From NCBI GenBank assembly GCA_945947925.1, contig CAMEZU010000048.1:1-9898 (forward strand): a stretch of DNA of 9,898 bases, given 5' to 3'. The notes below the pieces were generated by a model. The model had not been told where the DNA came from, searched no databases, and saw only the letters and a list, made by a program, of their open reading frames with translations. Source of the stretch: an uncultured Verrucomicrobiota bacterium (GTDB lineage Bacteria > Verrucomicrobiota > Kiritimatiellia > RFP12 > UBA1067). Positions 6,988 to 9,898 of this stretch are shown piece after piece. A program made the position numbers and the translations under genes. The stretch's first letter is position 1. Each line of letters starts with the position of its first letter.

Positions 6988-7819
6988 GACGACTTTGGAG
7001 GCGTTCCGCAAGGAACTGTTGCAGACGGGCGGCTATGACAGCGCGCCCGAGCGGTGTGCGGCGAAGCGAGCGAAGAAGGGCTGGCTGACGACCCTGTCGT
7101 ACACCTGGCGCGTGTCGCGCGTCTTCCCGCTTTGCGCGCTGTACGAGCCCTTCGGGCGGTTGACGACGGACAAGTGGGCGCACTTCTGCTTCTCGACCGT
7201 GACGGGCGCCGAAAAGCTCGGCATGCGCGTTCATTTCGAGGGGTGGAAGAATCGCGAGGCCTACAAGGGCCCGGTCGTCTACCTCTGCAACCATATGTCC
7301 ACGACGGAGACGATTCTGCTGCCTCCCGTCTTGCTGACGTACGGGCCGTTCAACGTGGTCGCCAAGCAGTCGCTCTCGAAGATTCCGTTTCTGGTCAAGG
7401 CGGCCGCGCACATGGGCGTCGTGCCGATCGGGCGCAAGTCGCCGCGCGAGGACCTCGTCAACATGCTGCGCGTCAGCGAGGAGAAGATCAAGGAGGGAAA
7501 CAGCTTCCTCATCTTCCCTCAGGGAACGCGCCAGAAGGTCTTCAATCCGAAGCATTTCTCGTCCATTGGCGCCAAGATCGCCGAGAAGGCCGGTTGCCCG
7601 ATTGTCCCGATCGTCGTCGACACCCGTTGTCAGATGACCCGCGAAAAGGGCGTTCTGCGGAAAATCTTCAAGGACTTCGGTCCGGTCGACACGTCCTATG
7701 ACCTCCGCTGTTGCTGCGGGCCGGTCATTCCCGCGGGCAAGTCAAAGGCAATGCACGAGGCTACCGTCGCCTGGATGGCCGACCAGCACGAGCGCTGGGG
7801 CCTGCCTGTTGAACGCTGA
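6974..7819 (+). CDS. plsC: PlsC-like 1-acylglycerol-3-phosphate acyltransferase with variant motifs
   Basis: The family transfers an acyl chain to lysophosphatidate to make phosphatidate for phospholipid synthesis, at the inner face of the cytoplasmic membrane. The 281-residue protein shows the PlsC block order: motif I NHMSTTE at 106-112, motif II VVPIGRKS, motif III FPQGTR at 181-186 and motif IV CPIVPIVV. Two catalytic motifs differ from consensus: NHX4D is NHX4E (H107, E112), and FPEGTR has glutamine Q183 in place of glutamate. Its N-terminus (1 to about 45) is basic without a clear membrane helix; residues 46-65 are weakly hydrophobic. The start at 6974 is preferred over the in-frame ATG at 6980 because GGAAGAAAG at 6957-6965 lies eight bases before 6974; the difference is two residues. 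It overlaps the upstream gene and is followed by nadA after 18 bases. Another lysophospholipid or acyl-acceptor specificity is possible given the changes. Confidence 0.87.
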   Translation: MTMNKTTLEAFRKELLQTGGYDSAPERCAAKRAKKGWLTTLSYTWRVSRVFPLCALYEPFGRLTTDKWAHFCFSTVTGAEKLGMRVHFEGWKNREAYKGPVVYLCNHMSTTETILLPPVLLTYGPFNVVAKQSLSKIPFLVKAAAHMGVVPIGRKSPREDLVNMLRVSEEKIKEGNSFLIFPQGTRQKVFNPKHFSSIGAKIAEKAGCPIVPIVVDTRCQMTREKGVLRKIFKDFGPVDTSYDLRCCCGPVIPAGKSKAMHEATVAWMADQHERWGLPVER

Positions 7820-7837
7820 TCCCTTACGGAAGATCCG

Positions 7838-8734
7838 ATGAAAGCTGAAATCGAACGACTGAAGAAAGAGCGCAAGGCCGTTATCCTTGCGCACAACTAC
7901 ACCCGCGGCGAGGTCCAGGACGTCGCCGACTACACGGGCGATTCCCTCGAACTCGCGCGCCGCGCCACCCAGGTCGACGCCGACGTGATTGTCTTCTGCG
8001 GCGTCTACTTCATGGCCGAGACGGCAGCGATTCTCAATCCCGACAAGACGGTGCTCATTCCCGACCCGTCCGCCGGCTGTCCGATGGCCGACATGATCAC
8101 CGGCGCTCAGCTGCGCGAGCTGAAGGCGAAGCATCCCGGCGCGGTCGCCGTCTGCTACGTCAACTCTACGGCCGAGGTGAAGGCCGAGTGCGACCTTTGC
8201 GTCACGAGCGGCAACGCGGAGAAGGTGATGGCGACGATTCCCGCCGGCCGCGAAATTCTCTTCGTGCCCGACCAGCACCTGGGCGGACACGTCTCCGCCA
8301 AGGAAGGGCGCGACTACGTGCTGTGGCCCGGCTACTGCCCGACGCACGCCCGCCTCACGCCCAAGATGATCGCCGACGCCCGTGCCGCGCATCCGGGTGC
8401 GCCGGTGATGGTGCATCCCGAGTGTCCGAAGGACGTCCGCGAGGCCGCAGACGAGCAGCTTTCGACGGGCGGCATGTGCAGGTTTGCGCGCGAGTCCGAT
8501 GCGCAGACGATTCTCGTCGGCACCGAGGTCGGCATTCTGCACCGTCTCCGCAAGGAGAATCCGGACAAGACCTTCGTCTCCGTCTCCGACACGCTCGTGT
8601 GTCCGAACATGAAGAAGACGACGCTCGAGAACCTGCGCGACTGCCTGCGCGACATGTCCAACCGCGTCGTCGTCGAGAAGGACGTCGCCGACCGCGCCCG
8701 CCGCGCCATCGACGCGATGCTCGCCGTCTCCTGA
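7838..8734 (+). CDS. nadA: quinolinate synthase A
   Basis: NadA condenses iminoaspartate with dihydroxyacetone phosphate to quinolinate in de novo NAD synthesis, using an oxygen-sensitive [4Fe-4S] cluster in the cytoplasm. The 298-residue protein is the short three-domain form. The cluster ligands are all present: C81 (AGCPMAD), C167 (PGYCPTH) and C255 (LVCPNMK). Active-site residues H19 and Y21 (AHNY), Y107 and N109 (CYVNST), and H193 and E195 (HPEC) also match the known positions in short NadA enzymes. The start at 7838 has GGAAG at 7828-7832 and the usual N-terminus beginning just before the AHNY block. It is the last gene of the unit that starts at 6085. No nadB or nadC is in the window, so the iminoaspartate source (NadB or aspartate dehydrogenase) must be elsewhere. 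The gene looks intact and functional. Confidence 0.97.
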   Translation: MKAEIERLKKERKAVILAHNYTRGEVQDVADYTGDSLELARRATQVDADVIVFCGVYFMAETAAILNPDKTVLIPDPSAGCPMADMITGAQLRELKAKHPGAVAVCYVNSTAEVKAECDLCVTSGNAEKVMATIPAGREILFVPDQHLGGHVSAKEGRDYVLWPGYCPTHARLTPKMIADARAAHPGAPVMVHPECPKDVREAADEQLSTGGMCRFARESDAQTILVGTEVGILHRLRKENPDKTFVSVSDTLVCPNMKKTTLENLRDCLRDMSNRVVVEKDVADRARRAIDAMLAVS

Positions 8735-8756
8735 CGCCGCGCTACTCGTTTGAGTA

Positions 8757-8786
8757 ATGACAGTTCATGCTCATGAGGTGTATAAT
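8757..8786 (+). promoter_or_regulatory. sigma70-type promoter of the secreted protein gene
   Basis: ATGACA at 8757-8762 matches the -35 consensus TTGACA at five of six positions. An 18-base spacer leads to a perfect TATAAT at 8781-8786. The box ends six bases before ATG 8793, so transcription starting about seven bases downstream would begin at the start codon. The spacer contains an inverted repeat, TCATG-CT-CATGA (8765-8776), which could be an operator or chance. No Shine-Dalgarno site lies at a normal distance. Confidence 0.65.
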
Positions 8787-8792
8787 GCAGGC

Positions 8793-9898
8793 ATGAACTT
8801 GAAACACCTTCTGCTGGCGGCCCTGGCCGCCTGTTCCACCGGACTCTTCGCCAAGACGACGGAGACCGATTGGGCCACATTCGAATACCCGGACCTCTGG
8901 GACTTCCGTGCACCCGACGACAAGGGCTTTGACGTCATCGTGACGCTCAAGGAAGGTGCGCCGATCGAAGGCAATTGGCTGCAGCCGCACCTCCATTGGA
9001 TGAAGCTCATGGGCTACGGCGGCTTCCAGCAGTGGGCGAATCCGATTAAGAAGCCTGTCGTTGGCAAACCGTACAAGTTCCACTACAAGCCGAAGGTGAA
9101 CGAGGACGAGGTGCATCGCTACGCCTTCTGCGCCTACCTCGCGCCGAACGGTAACGACAAGCAGCAGGTCAAGACGCAGTTCATCGACATCATGATCCCG
9201 CCGCCGCCGCCGTACGAGCCGAAGCCGGAGGGGTGCACCTTCAAGAAGAGCTTCATCCGGATTGACGAGCAGCCCGCGCCCGCACGCGTCGGCGAGGACG
9301 TCGTCCTCAAGGTCCACTACTACCTCGATCCGTCCGAGACGTGGGGCCCGAAGCCGTCCAAGCTGTCCGTCACGCCGCTCGGTCCGTGGATCGACAATCC
9401 CGACGGCGTCATCAACAAGTCGCGCCATCACGTCTCCTACGGCGGTACCATGTTCACCAAGGAGATGCGCATCGAGCCCGGCGAGCACACCGTCGAGTTC
9501 ACCTTCAAGCTGGGCGTCGCCTACCGATACAACTCCTGCTTCTTCCTCTGCAAGTTCAAGACGCCGGACAACAAGGACTGGCCCTGGGACTTCCGCGGCG
9601 GTTCCCTTGCCGTCGCACAGGACATCGACGTCCTGCGGCTCTATCCGACCGCACGCGGCGGACTCTTCTTCTATGACGAGACGCCGAACGTCTCGCTCGT
9701 GTGGGGACCGAAGATGCCCGCCGGAGCCAAGACGGGCAAGGCGGTCGTCAAGGATGCGCTCAACCGCGTCGTCCTCGAGCGTGAGGTCGTTCTCAACCCG
9801 GCCCGCCGCGTCCAGAACTTCGCGTTCCCCGAAATCACGGCGAAGGGCGTTCTCTCCCTCACCCTGACGGTCCCCGGTCTCGGCAAGGACGGCGCAGC
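8793..9898 (+). CDS. secreted multidomain beta-rich protein, function unknown (3' end beyond window)
   Basis: The frame is open from ATG 8793 to the window edge, giving at least 368 residues with no stop. The N-terminus is a signal peptide: MNLKHLLLAALAAC fits a lipobox (LAAC, C14), although this would be a short lipoprotein signal. The alternative is signal peptidase I cleavage after GLFA at residue 20. Three beta-rich parts follow. Domain 1 covers about 30-133. A proline-rich linker (five prolines at 136-140, then YEPKPEG) leads to domain 2 at about 148-268. A third segment begins near 270 and resembles a macroglobulin-like or glycosidase-associated beta-sandwich. Domains 1 and 2 look distantly duplicated (YAFCAYLAPNGNDK against CFFLCKFKTPDNKDW). 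I do not recognise the family, and no catalytic domain is visible in the part present; one could follow downstream. It has its own promoter and is separate from nadA. Confidence 0.85.
   Translation, partial: MNLKHLLLAALAACSTGLFAKTTETDWATFEYPDLWDFRAPDDKGFDVIVTLKEGAPIEGNWLQPHLHWMKLMGYGGFQQWANPIKKPVVGKPYKFHYKPKVNEDEVHRYAFCAYLAPNGNDKQQVKTQFIDIMIPPPPPYEPKPEGCTFKKSFIRIDEQPAPARVGEDVVLKVHYYLDPSETWGPKPSKLSVTPLGPWIDNPDGVINKSRHHVSYGGTMFTKEMRIEPGEHTVEFTFKLGVAYRYNSCFFLCKFKTPDNKDWPWDFRGGSLAVAQDIDVLRLYPTARGGLFFYDETPNVSLVWGPKMPAGAKTGKAVVKDALNRVVLEREVVLNPARRVQNFAFPEITAKGVLSLTLTVPGLGKDGA

Noticed and set aside
8743..8756. TACTC-GTTT-GAGTA hairpin after nadA as a possible terminator
   Set aside because: The stem is only five pairs with three A-T pairs and is not followed by a T run, so it is not a credible intrinsic terminator.
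9198..9212. (CCG)5 as a microsatellite
   Set aside because: It simply encodes a five-proline linker between two domains of the secreted protein and is short.

Overview
The window is a GC-rich, gene-dense bacterial chromosomal segment. All nine recognisable genes lie on the + strand, with very short gaps or overlaps. I see no rRNA, tRNA, CRISPR array, insertion sequence or phage gene. Several genes point to a Gram-negative-type cell: a YejA-like periplasmic binding protein, secreted proteins with signal peptides, and meso-DAP synthesis through DapL. DapL use, the binding-protein type, a NamZ-type muramidase and overall gene style fit the PVC superphylum (Verrucomicrobiota, Kiritimatiellota, Lentisphaerota), but no marker gene here proves the taxon. 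Treat that placement as a moderate-confidence inference.

Layout. Positions 2-103 hold the 3' end of an unidentified gene. It is followed by dapL (134-1357, LL-diaminopimelate aminotransferase), a YejA-family peptide/muropeptide-type binding protein (1360-3201) and an RlmI/RlmK-like SAM methyltransferase (3198-4037). These last three have 2-bp or overlapping junctions and look like one operon. A TATAAT box buried just before the next start opens a second unit: nnrD (4057-4893, NAD(P)HX dehydratase) and namZ (4917-6020, exo-N-acetylmuramidase family, no signal peptide). A second TATAAT box opens a third unit: a secreted protein with a charged coiled coil (6085-6987), a PlsC-like acyltransferase with altered active-site motifs (6974-7819) and nadA (7838-8734, quinolinate synthase). 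A third TATAAT box precedes a secreted multidomain protein (8793 to the window end, incomplete). No gap between genes exceeds about 65 bases.

How the genes may work together. DapL (makes the peptidoglycan diamino acid), the YejA-like binding protein (a family that includes muropeptide importers in alphaproteobacteria) and NamZ (removes MurNAc from glycan ends) share a cell-wall synthesis and recycling theme. NnrD and NadA share NAD metabolism (repair and de novo synthesis). PlsC belongs to phospholipid synthesis. This is mostly housekeeping. I found no convincing new defence or mobile system.

The most notable non-coding signal is regulatory. Three transcription-unit starts carry TATAATG only 6, 11 and 6 bases before the initiator ATG and lack a usable Shine-Dalgarno site. 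This predicts leaderless or near-leaderless mRNAs, whereas several operon-internal genes (and dapL) have recognisable Shine-Dalgarno sites.
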